From Hermatobates lingyangjiaoensis (lineage: Eukaryota > Arthropoda > Insecta > Hemiptera > Hermatobatidae): a stretch of DNA of 64,000 nucleotides. Shown here piece by piece: positions 33,054 to 44,820 of this stretch. A program made the position numbers and the translations under genes. The notes under the pieces were generated by a model that saw only the letters and a program-made list of their open reading frames with translations, was not told the DNA's origin and ran no database searches. Location of the stretch: positions 992,001 to 1,056,000 of the forward strand of contig JAPFBL010000003.1 in assembly GCA_026182355.1 (NCBI GenBank), written 5' to 3'. Position 1 is the first letter of the stretch. Each line of letters starts with the position of its first letter.

Positions 33054-33329
33054 GTAACCCCTATAACAAGAATGTGTTACTTTTCCCAGTTCCAGAGTAT
33101 ATAGTAATAGATGTATTTCCAGAAGATGGTTTGGAGCCATTATAATTTGAGGTCACAAGCTAGAGATTGCTCACTAGAAGTAGTATGGTTTAAATACTTT
33201 TCATATCTATATGTCCTGTTACTATACTATTTGACAACATTTTAGGGTATTTTTACTTCTAAAAACCATTTGGACTGCAGTTCAAGTCAATATGGTGTCG
33301 TTGGTAAGTAATAACTGACTTCAAGCCAG

Positions 33330-33640
33330 TGAATAATGAGAAGAGTGGTTCCTCTGAGGAGTAGTCGGAGTGGGCGCATCATCGATTTGATTACTCACCA
33401 GTTTCCGAACTAAATCGCTTGTTTAATTGGTTTGGTGTTGTTGATAAGGCGAAAACTAATCAGCTGTGCGTGGGCTAGAACTATCAGAGCTAGACCTGTG
33501 GACAATGGTCGATAGGGTGCTGCCAGTCAGCGGAATGTGCCTCGGCCATTCACTGTATCACCGATAGGACCTCCACATCTGCTCATTCACTTTCCCCAGC
33601 CTGATACTGACCATTGTCTGCACCACTCTATCACACCTCC
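33330..33640. promoter_or_regulatory. GC-richer island with inverted Sox sites
   Basis: GACAATGGTC (33501-33510) and its exact reverse complement GACCATTGTC (33609-33618) contain the Sox core ACAATGG. They are about 100 bp apart in an island clearly richer in G+C than its surroundings. SoxE proteins often regulate their own loci. The spacing is too wide for one dimer pair of the classic type, so cooperation through looping or separate sites would be needed. Confidence 0.4.
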
Positions 33641-34780
33641 TTACATCACTTTCATCATTGCATTCAACCATCACCCATTTCCATGACCACATACACTATA
33701 AAATATTGGGAATTTCTTATCTATTAAAACATTAATATGAGACACCCGCGTCGTTCACATCGTTGCATATCTTTATACTTTACCTCGGTTGGAGAAGATT
33801 TAACAGCTCTATGGGAGAGTAAGATGCCAATATTGGGAGGTGTTCGATAGCAGATTTTAGAAAGTTTGTTGAATACTGAGTGAGTGGATGATATCGAGAA
33901 CAGGATAGGATAGAGTTCCTTTAGCAATTCATCCAACCTGTGACTCCGGGAAAATAATCAGTCATGCGGGATACTAAATCACTATGGTCTCTCTTTATTT
34001 GGCGGAAGTAGGGAACATGCGCTGGGAATATATGATTCTCTAACATGCGAAAAGGGTCACCACGCTCCTTGAACCAAAGTAGTTTGTTTATTCTACTGAA
34101 AAAAGTGCGGTGTAAAATTATAAGAATATGTAAGTGATGTTTTTTTTTTAAATTTCTGCTTTTGAATTAGTTGTTCACTTGGACCTTCAGTATCTATTTA
34201 GGATTTATATATAATTTATGAACTTCATTGTAAAATCCTAAAATAGATATAAATTTTTGAAGAATGACAGTCCTTAAAGAAATCAGAAAAAAAATTTAAA
34301 TATTCATTTATGTCTAATAATTCACTATTTGAAATTGTAAATAAACTTAACGCATACATTTAAAAATAAAGCTAATTATAATACATCGGAAAACTATCTT
34401 GTACATATTTACCTTTATGTGTGGATGCGTATAGTAATGGTGCATACCTTAACCTAACAGTCCTCTAGTCATACCATCTAATCGTAGTATTCTAGAGTCT
34501 AGAGCACGGTACTCTGTAGTTCATTCTGCCCTCTATATTCACCACGAGTACATAGCTCTTCATGGCCTCTATTCAGTACTCATGTGGATCAACGACTAGT
34601 TTTTCCCTTTTTCTTAAATCGTTTAATGTTATTACAAACAACTAATGAAACGGAAAACATTTATATTCTTTTCCATATAAACTAGAAAATCTTTTTACTT
34701 TTATTGAGGACACTCTTATACAGTTAGATAATTTTCTGCAGTAATTTCAATTTTATTCAGTTAGGAGACCCAAGATGTTA
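33641..34780. other. Non-coding DNA
   Basis: Mostly AT-rich. 34440-34600 is slightly GC-richer. A minus frame at 33724-33936 has no recognisable domain. Confidence 0.4.
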
Positions 34781-34789
34781 CTCAATTCA

Positions 34790-35400
34790 CTAGAACTCTA
34801 CTTCATGTCTTTAATCAAGTATATTTATCTATAGTTCGTCAAACACAATACAAACACATTGTAAATCAGTAGGTAGGGTACATCAAGTTTCAGAGACAAT
34901 TACAAACAGTTTTCGATAATAATATAAACAACTTCAGTAACATACCGGTAGGGGGTAACTAATCATACGAAGCAAACAAAGAGTACAAGTAACATTGCAA
35001 AAAAAGACTACATTACTGCTTTAACTGTAGAATAATGTACTTTAATTTCTATGTGTTTCTACTTTTAAAGAAAAACTGTAATTTTAATTATGTTGAGGAA
35101 TTATTAACTTGATTAACTTAGAAAGGCCGAAGCACCAGAGATATCGTGAAGTGCAAAAGCAGTAACTACACCACTCAACTTCTTCGTGGATCAATTCATT
35201 TCTGATTCTTTTATCTATGTTTATGTTAAAGAAGAATCTGATTCTCATTGTGCTATCAGAGTTTTTTTGGTCAATAATGCACGACTTCGTAATAAAATAC
35301 GATTAATATAATAATGAAGTCGGAGATAAAAAGAAAAAAGGAAATAAATGAGAAATTTGTGATTAAATTATGAAGAGAAATGTTTAAGAAACTGCTGAAA
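34790..35400 (-). mobile_element. PLE-like repeat, minus copy of an inverted pair
   Basis: On the minus strand this matches 38390-38935 on the plus strand. Shared blocks in order are GATTTCTTAA.CATTT, GAATCAGATTCT.CTT, GAATTGATC.ACGAAG, GGCCTTTCTAAGTTAA, CACCCCCTACC and ACCCTACCTACTGATTT. Near the end each has a decayed hammerhead-like CTGAAG...TATTATCGAAA segment. The copies lie 3 kb apart in opposite orientation. Confidence 0.6.
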
Positions 35401-35411
35401 AAGAAAAACAT

Positions 35412-35700
35412 ATTTGGGGATTTCAAGAATTATGTCTCCACACAAAAAAAGTTTAATATGAAACTAAGAACGCGTTTCGAACACTTAGTGTTCTCTTTCA
35501 GCTTAACATCTGCAGAATTGAAAGTCGATTTACTGGATTGAGTTAGTATGGACTTTCGGAGTCTTTTCTAACTCAATCCTGTAGATCGACTCTTAATAGT
35601 GCAGATGTTATCCTGAAGAAGAACACTAAGTACTCAAAACGCGTTTTTAGTTTCATTTAACTGTTTTTGTGTGGAGACGTAATTCTTGAAATCCCCAAAT
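35412..35700. repeat. 289-bp hairpin with hammerhead-like motif in each arm
   Basis: The arms (about 35412-35546 and 35568-35700) are near-perfect complements, with a loop of about 21 bp. 35469-35501 (-) reads CTGAAAGA, stem GAACAC/GTGTTC, GAAA, CGCGTT. 35613-35645 (+) is the partner with CTGAAGA but a damaged GAAA (CAAA). Stem III would be the 6-bp palindrome ACGCGT. The minus copy has one extra A in the CTGANGA core. A transcript would fold into long dsRNA. Confidence 0.75.
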
Positions 35701-36480
35701 TAAGTAAATACTCATATTTACAGTTGCACAAGTAATAAATGAAAAACACATATTATTAGGCTTATTATAATCACAACCTTCTCTAATGCATTTCCTTAAC
35801 ACTGTTAATAGTCAACGAATTTTGTTCTTTACCTCTCTTGGAATAAAGTGAACTTTTTTTTTTCATGAAATGAAATATTTATTACCTACGAATTTATTAT
35901 TTTATGTTTCAGATTATGTTATTCAAATAAAAAAAAGTAGTGGGTTTTAGAAATGCAATAAATTTCTAAACTATTTGCTCATAGAAATGAAAAAAAGCTT
36001 GCATTTAAACAGATGACATACTAAATAATACATAACTGAAATGAAAAATGTTTAAATTTTTTCCAGACACTGATGTTGGGAAACCACTTATCCAATTTGT
36101 AGGTCTTATTTTCTTCATAAATTGAAGAGTTGTAAACCAAAATTGTCTAAGTGCCAATTCTTTTTATCGGGAACATTACTCTGATATTGAGCAACCCATT
36201 TAGTTTGTAGTTTTGGTAACCAAACAAAACAGTTGTTAGACAAATTAAACTATGGCAATTTAATCAATACTAGTGCAGTGTGAAGTATAATATTTAACAC
36301 TGTTGTGGAAATATAATGATTTGTTTTAATGTCTTACGTTTATGATCAATTTTTTTTATATTAGTGTAAAACTCTTTTTATTTTAAATAAAAATTGTTAA
36401 TTACACACCACAATTAAAAGTAACGTAAATATAATAATAGTTGGTTAGTATAGCTTATTAAATGAAAACAGCATAGCAAT
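35701..36480. other. AT-rich non-coding DNA
   Basis: No gene or clear repeat recognised. Confidence 0.4.
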
Positions 36481-36484
36481 GCAG

Positions 36485-36705
36485 TGACTGAGTGCCTGGA
36501 TACCAAGATGTCCTGACTTAATTTAATATATCACATTGGTGTAAACGCGCAGATGGGGCAAGTGGACAAAGGAAATGGATAGGCCATCGCTATCTGCTGC
36601 TGTCGAAATCTGTTTATCCAGGTGGTCTTGCACGGACGCCGCTTGGCAGCTAGCTCAGGCGTCTACTAATTGCTACCTTAAACCTCCTTGCCAAAATAAT
36701 TACAA
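36485..36705. promoter_or_regulatory. GC-richer island, possible regulatory DNA
   Basis: About 220 bp rising above the AT-rich background. It includes GGACAAAGG (TCF/Sox-like), CAAGTGG and CAGGTGG/CAGATGG E-boxes. No frame looks coding. Regulatory role is a guess from composition and position upstream of the Sox exon. Confidence 0.3.
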
Positions 36706-36814
36706 AACACCAGCGATTGACTTCCACACGCAAAACTGATAAGGATCAAATAAACTTCCAGCTAGAAAACATTGAAAATTTATTTCACTTAAGAAAACAT
36801 ATACGTCTTTCATT

Positions 36815-37024
36815 ATGAATAGCAAACAGAGACAAGTCTTACAGGTCCAGATGGTACACGGTATCAATCTTTTTAAAAGCTGTTATTGTTGGTTTCTTTT
36901 GGACGCATACTTACAGGTATTCACTCTTCTTGATGAGGCTCATTGGTTGTTTGGCACCCACTACAGGATTTCTCACGCTCAGGGAATCATGTTTGTCTTA
37001 CAAAGTTTACTGAAATACGAGTAG
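36815..37024 (+). other. 69-codon open frame of unknown nature
   Basis: The frame has no recognised domain and begins in ordinary AT-rich DNA. It may be chance or TE-derived. I do not regard it as a gene. Confidence 0.15.
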
Positions 37025-37399
37025 ATATCTTTGAAGAGACCAAAAATCTTACAGGTTCGAGACTGATATATTTAGGTCAAAGACATAAATATAATAGCAA
37101 AAATTAGCATAAATTTATATTAAATTTGCTGCAAATTTAAATTAGGAACACAAAATACTTACCCAACTCATATGGGTGAAAATATACCTTATATTGAATT
37201 TTATTAGCAAAACACGTAAAATAAATATTTCATTTAAATGATATTTAGTAACTTTAAATTATTTAAATGATCGAATGTATTAATAATAATATAATTCAAT
37301 ATTTTATCTTCTATATATTAATAAAATATTTGGTTATTTATTAAAATACCTAAGTGATGCTTATCTTACAGCGAATAGTGCTAATGATATTATTGTTAT

Positions 37400-37707
37400 T
37401 GTTTAAAAGAATCCCATAGAGGGAGATAACATCAGCCGTTTACCGACTTTTTGTTTGATCGGTGATTCTAAAGATTTTACATTGGAAGTCCTCAATTTTG
37501 TCTAACTTGAGAGCATTTCGACTAGGGATCTTTAACGAGTACCTGACATCGTACAGGCTCGGGACCGACGGCCTAATGTCCTCTCTAAGGGACGACGTAC
37601 TCAGATTTATTCACCTCCTCCGTGAAAAATCGAGGGCCAGGTGGAGACCAAACCCCGGACTACCAACCCAGAGGCGAGTACGTTAACCACTGAGCGAGGT
37701 GACCTGG
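37400..37707 (-). mobile_element. tRNA-derived SINE, copy 3
   Basis: Same family as copies 1 and 2. Minus-strand head CTCGCTCAGTGGTTAACG, B box decayed to GGTTTGGTCTCC, then body blocks (GAGCCTGTACGATGTCAGG) and tail (GGCTGATGTTATCTCCCTC). The B box damage predicts loss of internal RNA polymerase III promotion. Confidence 0.88.
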
Positions 37708-37709
37708 AA

Positions 37710-38086
37710 CCTTAATTTATATTAATATAATACTATAATTATAATAATAAATTTATATAATATTCATATTATATTTATATAATATGTTTATCAAAATAAC
37801 TATAATTATATACTAATTATTATTTTATCACATTTATAGTTTATTACTACACTTTGTAGTTAACTCTGTTTTGAATTTAGTATATGTTACCTAAATTATA
37901 CAGAAAATTTTGTAATAGCACGTTTAAAATAATTACCGGAATGCAGAAGTCAATACTATACCCCTGTGTCAAGGGATACTTCATGGAGAAGTTATGCTTG
38001 GATGATACAGCTATTGGCCCTTTGAAACATTCAAAAGTAAGAGATGTAGACAAAATTCAGTATTTCTTATTTTTCATTTTTCGTTT
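37710..38086. other. AT-rich DNA
   Basis: Simple AT-rich sequence. A 68-codon frame (37884-38090) is not recognisable. Confidence 0.4.
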
Positions 38087-38480
38087 TTGAGTTTCTTTAC
38101 TTTTTTCATACATTTGGCTTTCTTTACTCTTTCAGTTTCATTTTATTAATTTCTTTCTTTACTATCCTCTATAATTTTCGTTTCACTGTTTTTTCCTCTT
38201 TTAATTTCATTTTTTGTATTCCCGTTTGTTTCTCTTGATCACCTTTACATTTCAGTGTATTTGCTCTTTCAGTTTTATTTCTATCACTTCTACTAGCTAT
38301 TTTACTCATTCATTACAATATTTTCTCTATCTAATTTGGATTCTTAGTTTTTTCGCTTCTTTTTTCCTTTCCATATTGAGTCATCTGTGTTTTCTATTTC
38401 ACCGATTTCTTAACATTTCTTTTCACAATTTTACCTACAAATTTTTCATTATTTCGTTAAACGCACAATCTAATCGAGAA
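38087..38480 (+). repeat. Polypyrimidine-rich tract of about 390 bp
   Basis: Strong T+C excess on the plus strand. The distal part (38390-38480) aligns, inverted, with the A+G-rich 35330-35400, so it belongs at least partly to the PLE-like repeat. The continuous hydrophobic frame inside (38214-38492) is a product of composition. Confidence 0.6.
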
Positions 38481-38935
38481 ATCGTTCAGTAATCGTCAAA
38501 GAGAATCTAATAGCCTAATGGGAATCAGATTCTCTTATAACATAAATATGGATATATTTCAAAAAGTAATCAGTATTGAATTGATCTACGAAGACTTTGA
38601 ATGCTGTAATAAGTACTGCTTTTGCACTATGCTAGGTCCCCAGTGTTCCGGCCTTTCTAAGTTAATCATCATCGTTCTCAATAATTATTCAACATGAAGA
38701 AAAGCACTGTTCTTCCTTAAAAGTGAAAATATATTTAAATTTTGTTATATCGATGAGGCGGTAATGTAAGAAATGCTGCCTATTATTAGTCACCCCCTAC
38801 CTCTGTGCTACTGAAGATCTTCATAGTATTATCGAAAGCTGTTTTGTAATAGTTTCCAAAACGTGATGGAACCCTACCTACTGATTTTAAAACGACTTCG
38901 CATTGTGTTTGACCAGTTATACAAAAGTATTTGAG
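38390..38935 (+). mobile_element. PLE-like repeat, plus copy of the inverted pair
   Basis: Partner of 34790-35400. A degenerate hammerhead-like segment lies at about 38815-38850 (CTGAAGATCTTCA...TATCGAAAGC), with a weak stem II. No protein seen. Confidence 0.6.
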
Positions 38936-39700
38936 ATTTCAGTTGAGATTTAGTTGAGATTTTAAACAATTAAATTTAAAACATTTAGTCGAGATCCAGG
39001 AATGAGAATATCATCTTGAGAACATTACAACGTTTTAAATGTCATTTAAGTAAAATAAAATAGGGAAAAACCTTACTAATCTAATTTATTATTTGTGTTA
39101 GATATATGTTTGACATTACTTTTTCAATGCAATCTAGTTATTTAAATGAATAAGCCAGTTGGTAGTATTGTTTAAAAATTATAATCTAGCATCTTTATCA
39201 GAATGATTTAATTTTTAAGTGGTTGATTTTAGCTAAAAGGCACCAGCAGGTATTGGGGTTAACTGAACAATAAATTGATTGGCTCTGAGAGTGTGTCGGA
39301 AAACAATTCAGTAAAAGCGGCAGATCTAAGAGGTCGGAAGGTTTGAACTACGAGGTCTTGATAAGAAAACGCCAAGTCAGCAGGCTATGATTAGCTTCAG
39401 TTAAAAGCAAATATATAATCACAGCCTCTTGATATGATATTTCAAGATTAAAGTAATTCTATTCAGAATATTATAAATAAAATAATTCTACTGTTCATTT
39501 TCATTATTTACAAAGATCTCTAAAATAAAATATAAAATCAATTTTTGGTGTTGTTCTTTCAAATGACAACGAAGATATCTAAAAGTAGCAGTATAGTTAC
39601 TGAGAACTATTCTGCACTGGGTTTAAGACAAATGGTACTCTGCGATATTTCTTTAGCAGACTAATGGACCTCTAAGTTCTTAGTAAGATACTAATATTAT
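38936..39700. other. AT-rich non-coding DNA
   Basis: No feature recognised. Confidence 0.4.
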
Positions 39701-39701
39701 A

Positions 39702-40454
39702 CAGTGGTACCTCGGGATACGAGTGCTCCGACATACGAGTTATTTGTGATACGAGCTGTCAAATGAGCGACATTTTTTTTTTAAATACGAGTGAAATTTG
39801 AGATACGAGAAACAGCCAATTGTAGTATACAGGTCATTTATAAATATGTACATTTCTTTTTTCTACGATGCCGCCTACGGTCCACTCAGTTCTCAGTTTA
39901 CCTTTGAAAATTGGAAGATCTTGGGAATGTGGGAGAGAGTTTCATAGTTCGTGGCAAAAGGAAACACCCCAAAAAAGTTGCAACCGGTCGTGCATTGGAT
40001 CTATTTAATGAAACTTGCCTAACTCATTTCCGTAAAATTCTGAAAGAGAGGAAGAAAATAACCTCCTTGGATAGTTTTTTTTTTATTCTTGAAAAAAGGC
40101 AAAGACCAGTGAAAAGAAAAGCAATAACTAAAATTAAGCATAGAAAGCATTTAAGTTATGTCTAAGTTTTTTTACATAATTTTTTAACACTTAAAACTGT
40201 TAAAAACTAAGTTTTTCTAACCACTTCTACATTCTCTTTTATTATGTTCTTATACAATATTTGTCATTTATAAATACATTCTTCTTATTCAAAATCACGT
40301 AACAAAAAGAATTAGGGGTAAGTATTTTTGGTGCTGGAACGAATTAATGGCATTTCAATTGATTTCAATGGGGAAAATTGCTTTGAGATACGACTAAATT
40401 GACATACGAGCAAGGTTACGGAACGAATTAAACTGGTATCCTGAGGCACCACTG
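39702..40454 (+). mobile_element. Tigger/pogo-type transposon, internally deleted, TIRs and TA TSD kept
   Basis: Starts CAGTGGTACCTCGGGATACG and ends, inverted, CAGTGGTGCCTCAGGATACC. Each end is bounded by TA (39700-39701 and 40455-40456), the pogo target. The terminal regions continue with GATACGAG/CATACGAG and GTATCTC/GTATGTC repeats. At 753 bp it is far shorter than a full element (about 2.5 kb), so the DDE core is gone and only the transposase tail remains. Confidence 0.9.
39911..40165 (+). pseudogene. Tigger transposase C-terminal remnant
   Basis: 84 codons matching the tail of Tigger/pogo transposases: KKVATGRALDLFNETCLTHF and LKERKKITSLDSFF correspond to the NLFND...HFR.ILK.R..Q.SLD.F pattern after the DDE domain. 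The DNA-binding CENPB-type domain and the catalytic DDE are absent. Still open, but non-functional alone. Confidence 0.85.
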
Positions 40455-40502
40455 TACTTCTATTCTTAGTATTTCACCATGCCACATCAGCATAAGAATC
40501 AT

Positions 40503-40570
40503 CAAGTACTTGACATCGGTAGACGCGGGACCATCGGCTTTACTTCTTTGACGAAACAGTCATCAATACA
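40503..40570 (-). repeat. Short degenerate SINE body fragment
   Basis: AGTACTTGACATCGGTAGAC, CGGGACCATCGGCTTTAC aligns with AGTACCTGACATCGTACAGG, CGGGACCGACGGCCTAATG in SINE copies 1 and 3. The antisense frame at 40502-40774 overlaps it and is therefore not a gene. Confidence 0.5.
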
Positions 40571-41389
40571 CAATTCCTGAAATTCATTCCTGAAATCCCC
40601 GAAAGAAATATCGTATGTACAGCAATTATGCGAAGGAACAGAATGGCTGGGAGATGTTAAAAACTTTTTCAGATCAGAATATGGAAATGGATCATTTTTT
40701 TTATATGAAAATAAGTTTGACTGTTTTTTAACTGCCTTAACTAAACATTTGGACAACATTATTTTAAAAAACAATGTATCGTAGAGTTTTTGAGTTATCA
40801 GAATATGCTATATATTAAAGGTTTGACTTACAAAGTTAAGCCACAACCTCAAGTAAGCTGAAACAAATACTTAATGTCAACATCCAGCGTTTATGGAACC
40901 GACTAAAGGTGCAGCACACGTCCTTAGGGACAGTGGAGGGAAACCTCTTATGAGAGAGTCGTAGGAAAAAAATATCTTATCTCGAAAACTCCAATGTAAT
41001 GCTTACCTCTGCACTTGAAATAAACCGTAAATGAACGTAATGAACGGTAACTTTAACAAACGTTATTACTATATTAAGTTATATTCCTTTTTTCCGACCC
41101 ATAAGTGTTAGTAATTTTTTTAAACTAATGTGAGGAGAATATAAAAAAAAAGCGAACCTCTATTTGTTGATGGCAGAGTCATGTGTTGAAATGTAATTAC
41201 TAATAAAAACTTGTTTCCTTTTTCAGAGGGTTGATTTTTTGCAGCAGGTTGAAGAATATGTAACCGATATATTTTTAGTGATTTTTGAAAGATTTTTTTA
41301 ATCCTAATTAGTAAATAGTATCCGTTGAGAAAAATTTGTTTAAGGAGTTGGAAACTACATAAATATTTAAGAAAGTGTAAAAAACATGG
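40571..41389. other. Non-coding DNA
   Basis: No gene recognised. 40880-40980 is slightly GC-richer. Confidence 0.35.
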
Positions 41390-41640
41390 TTGGAAGTGGG
41401 GTGTTGTGACAGGTTGTGAGGAGACCTAAAGCAACAGGACAGCGCGAGCCGGGTGATTAGGGGAGTGTTGTGTCGCCGGATGCGTCTTACTGATGCTATC
41501 GGCAGACACCCTCACACTGGGGTCTGCCATCCTGGGCCATCGTCGAGTCCTCGAGATGCAGACAGAGATAGGCAAAGTGTAACAAGCGTCATCTCTGTCC
41601 ACTCTACTTAGACAAGTGAGAACCAAAAAGAGAGCCCTGG
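41390..41640. promoter_or_regulatory. GC-rich island, possible regulatory DNA or 5' UTR exon
   Basis: About 250 bp, GC-rich, with CTCGAG and inverted GGCAGACACC.../GGTCTGCC blocks. A minus frame (41426-41626) has no domain. The island resembles those at 31.6, 46.0 and 51.1 kb in size and composition. Confidence 0.35.
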
Positions 41641-42155
41641 CCCATCATTTCAAATATTATCATCATTGCCCCACTTCATGTGTGACCATCCCAAGGATTT
41701 ATTTTCATTCTAAGGTCATATTCGACTAGCCATCACCAGGTTATGCAAACAGTAATTTATAGCCAAAATTCTAGTAAATATATGTATCAATTGGGTTTTT
41801 GACTCTACTTAGCGTACCCTCCAAAAGATTCCAAATAAATATAGTTTGTTTGTAAGAGGTTGTTCATTGTCTTGAGTAGAATTTTGAACCTTGATTCCTA
41901 CTTAGACTTGCATTTGAAAGGAATTATTTTCTGGTTTCTATAAGTTATTGTTCCAAAGAACTTCATTTCTCACAACTCCAGCCACCATTTACACCATTGT
42001 GTTACATGTCTGAATTATTTTATTTCTTAATTAACCTTATACATACAATTAATATAAAACAGAAATATTTCATTTCTTTAATTTTTTCTCATATATCAGT
42101 GTCAACAATCACATAACGCTAATGCAAAAAGCTGTCACACGTTTTTAAATTATAC
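41641..42155. other. Non-coding DNA
   Basis: No feature recognised. Confidence 0.35.
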
Positions 42156-42162
42156 AGCACAG

Positions 42163-42200
<38 letters not shown>

Positions 42201-42353
42201 AAAATTTGGAAGCAGTCCTTCTTTTAAGCATATTTCGTTGAACAGCTGACCGTATTTCGCTGATGTCAGTTTTCTTCACTAGTTTTCAAGGTTTCTGAAT
42301 ACCTTCTTCTTTCCTTCATCCAAACGTTGGAGAATGTTAATTAAGTTATAACC

Positions 42354-42386
42354 GACATGTTTCGACTGGCTTCCAGTCATCTTCAG
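42354..42386 (-). ncRNA. Hammerhead-like motif in the PLE 3' repeat, ACATGT stem III
   Basis: Minus strand: CTGAAGA, T, GACTGG-AA-GCCAGTC stem II, GAAA, CATGTC, with GTC cleavage and the 6-bp palindrome ACATGT as stem III. GGTTATAACTT follows. It has the same polarity as the PLE genes and lies about 570 bp past the end of the main RT frame, the expected place for a PLE hammerhead. Core bases are intact. Confidence 0.75.
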
Positions 42387-42589
42387 GGTGATTAATTAAA
42401 CAAAGAAGAAAATTATTAGTCTTTGGAGTTGGTATTAAGACACATTATACAGTAGAAGTTTGAAGTAGCTGCTCTTGGCCTGGTTCTCAAGAGCTACTGA
42501 CTGAGGTGGGGTGGATGGTTGGGGTGGGGGTACTGACAGTTAACGGTTTTTTCCCCAATCAGACGTGTATAGTTTAAGCACTCTCTCGC

Positions 42590-42905
42590 TACTACCCGTC
42601 TGAATATTTATTGTAGGTTTATTCTGTTTAATTATTATTGCTTCTGCGATTTGCAGCCGATTGAAGTTGTTTTCTTTTCTAATTATTTTAGTTCCACTCA
42701 CGAGTAGTCTCTAGTTATTTTGGTATTATGCTTGTCCTCTGAATGTTTCTTGGGACCGCCTATTAGAAAGGTGCATGGTAAGTCTTCTCGACAGTGTTGA
42801 TGTTGTCATCCCAATGTATGAATCGTTGCAGGGCTCACGGTCCCGATTTGACAGGTGTACTATACACGAGATTAGACTCCTTCAGTTGAGAATCTTTAAC
42901 CTTAT
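42590..42905 (-). pseudogene. PLE GIY-YIG endonuclease domain remnant
   Basis: GIY-YIG nucleases of PLEs nick the target for primed reverse transcription. Joined across frames, the minus strand shows SYIGMTT (the YIG part), STLSRRLTMHL, and TKIIRKENNFNRLQIAEA followed by KPTINIQTGS, all in the order of the PLE C-terminus. Stops and at least two shifts separate the pieces. Confidence 0.8.
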
Positions 42906-42955
42906 TGCTATTTCTCATCACTAGGCTGCTTATGGTGGGGCTCGGTAATAGGTTA

Positions 42956-44820
42956 TTAAGGCGACCTTATCCTCGGGTGAGTGCATTTTATATTCTTCTT
43001 AATTATATCCTTGAGTACGCGTTCGTCTATTTTGTGGTCTTCCGAATACTGATTTTCGTAATAAAGGTTATGTGTTATGCCTGTTATTTGGTTATCGGTT
43101 TGACTGATGTGTTTCGAATTGAGATATTGTTTTAAAATATTGTCAAAGAGAGAGTTGGAGTAGCCGTTGTTAATGAGGGATTGTTTTGTAAACTCGATGT
43201 CCTTCTGAAATAGTTTCCAATTTGCTGTTGTTTTATAGACTCTACGGATCAAGGCTTTTATTGTTGAGTTCTTGTATTGTTGTGGGCATTCACTGTTAGC
43301 ATTAAGATAAGGTGCAGAGTTTGTGGACTTCTTGTGAATTGATGTAGTAAGTTTTCGGTTATGGTAATCTATCTTTACGTCGAGGAAGTTGAGTTTATTA
43401 TTGACAGCAATCTCTGAGGTGAATTTGAGACCGGACTCGTCTTCAAAGATCTCTTTAAGCCTGTTGAGTTCATTCTGATCTTTTACTACAACGAAGCAGT
43501 CATCAACGTATCGGCAGTAGATAGTGGGTCTTGTCCCGAGTTTATTCATAATCTGGTTCTCCATGTGACACATATAGAAGTTGGCAAAGGTTACCCCCAG
43601 TGGTGAGCCCATGGCAACACCGTCAGTCTGAAGATATAAACTTCCGTCCACATGGGTAAAAGGATTTGCGTCGTGCATGCATGTAGAAGCTTTTCAAGGA
43701 TGGTTCGGCTGAGAGGTGGAGGTGGTAGTTGGTTGTTGTAGGCGTAATCACAGATTATTTTTATTGTTTCCTTGACCGGTACGTTGGTAAAAAGGGATTC
43801 TACATCTAACGATGCTAAAGTTCCATCAGGTTCCAGGATTTTAAGAATGTCTAGAAATTCATCGGTTGATTTAACTACATATTTTGCAGGCATATAGGGT
43901 GTTATTATTTTGTTTAATTCTTTAGCTGTATTGTAGACTGGGCTATTTATTTGTGAAATGATTGGTCTTAGTTTGTTTCTTGGCTTATGGATTTTTACGG
44001 TGCCGTAGATATATCCTGGGGAAAACTCTCCTACTATGGTTTGTAGTATTTTCTCATCCTTCTCCTTGTTTACTGTTCTAATTAGTTTATTGATATTGGT
44101 TTTAAGTTCCTTAGTAGGGTTACGGGTTATTTTCTTGAATTTTGTAGTATCAGATAGAATATCGTCAAGTTTCTTCTTGTACTCCTTGCGATCTATAATT
44201 ACGAAGCAGTTACTCTTATCAGCCCGTCTGACAATAATATCAGGGTGTTCCCGGAGCTCCTTTGCTGCATCCCGCAGTTCCTTGTTCAGAAGGATGCTCG
44301 GTTTAAGTCCTCGTTGTTTAGTCGATTCGGATCGTAATTGGTCAGAAGTGCTGGATCAATAGTGATTATATTTTGGGTTTGTAGATTTAATATATTGTTA
44401 TATAGTGTTTCTAATTCTATTTTCTTCTTAATAGGGTCAAACTTTGGTTTATAGTGGCATTTTAGCCCCAGGGATAGAAGCTTCTTCTGTTTATTCGAGA
44501 GTTCGTGGGATGATATGTTTAAGTAGTTTTCAGTCATAGTAGGGAGTAGTATATTGCCGTTGTACAGTTTATTCAATTTTTTCCTGATTCGTGTTAGTAC
44601 GATGTCTTCTTCATGCTTTGTAATAACCTCAATACATTCAAGCACGTCCTCCATTAGTTGCGGGTCTTCAATGCATTCGTTCAGTTCAGTTTTGATGTTC
44701 ATAAATTTTGGTAAAAGTTCTTCATACTTGGCTTCATTCTTTCTGGCTTCATACTTTAAAAGGTTACGTCTGTATTCCTGAGTGAAGTCCTTATTTCGGG
44801 CTGCTGGGTCATAAGTGCGT
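42956..44820 (-). pseudogene. PLE reverse transcriptase, broken by frameshifts
   Basis: PLE reverse transcriptases are related to telomerase. Three minus-strand frames carry one protein. 44820-44286 is the N-terminal part with SSHELSNKQKKLLSLGLKCH. A shift near 44290 leads to ELRDAAKELREHPDIIVRRADKS, and GYIYGTVKIHKPRNKLRPI to LEPDGTLASLDVESLFTNVP (about 44280-43680). A one-base shift near 43677 leads to 43678-42956, with TDGVAMGSPLGVTFANFYM and the active site YCRYVDDCFVVV. YVDD is intact. Nothing suggests a host function. Length and motif order match PLEs. Confidence 0.92.

Noticed and set aside
38214..38492. 92-codon frame resembling a membrane protein
   Set aside because: The hydrophobic Phe/Ser/Leu content comes from the pyrimidine-rich tract, part of which aligns to an inverted repeat.
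40502..40774. Possible piggyBac-like peptide (ELCIDDC)
   Set aside because: The end of the frame lies in a degenerate SINE fragment and the resemblance does not extend further.
43200..44362. Plus-strand frames such as 44036-44362 and 44554-44781
   Set aside because: These are antisense to the PLE reverse transcriptase, whose motifs are clear on the minus strand.
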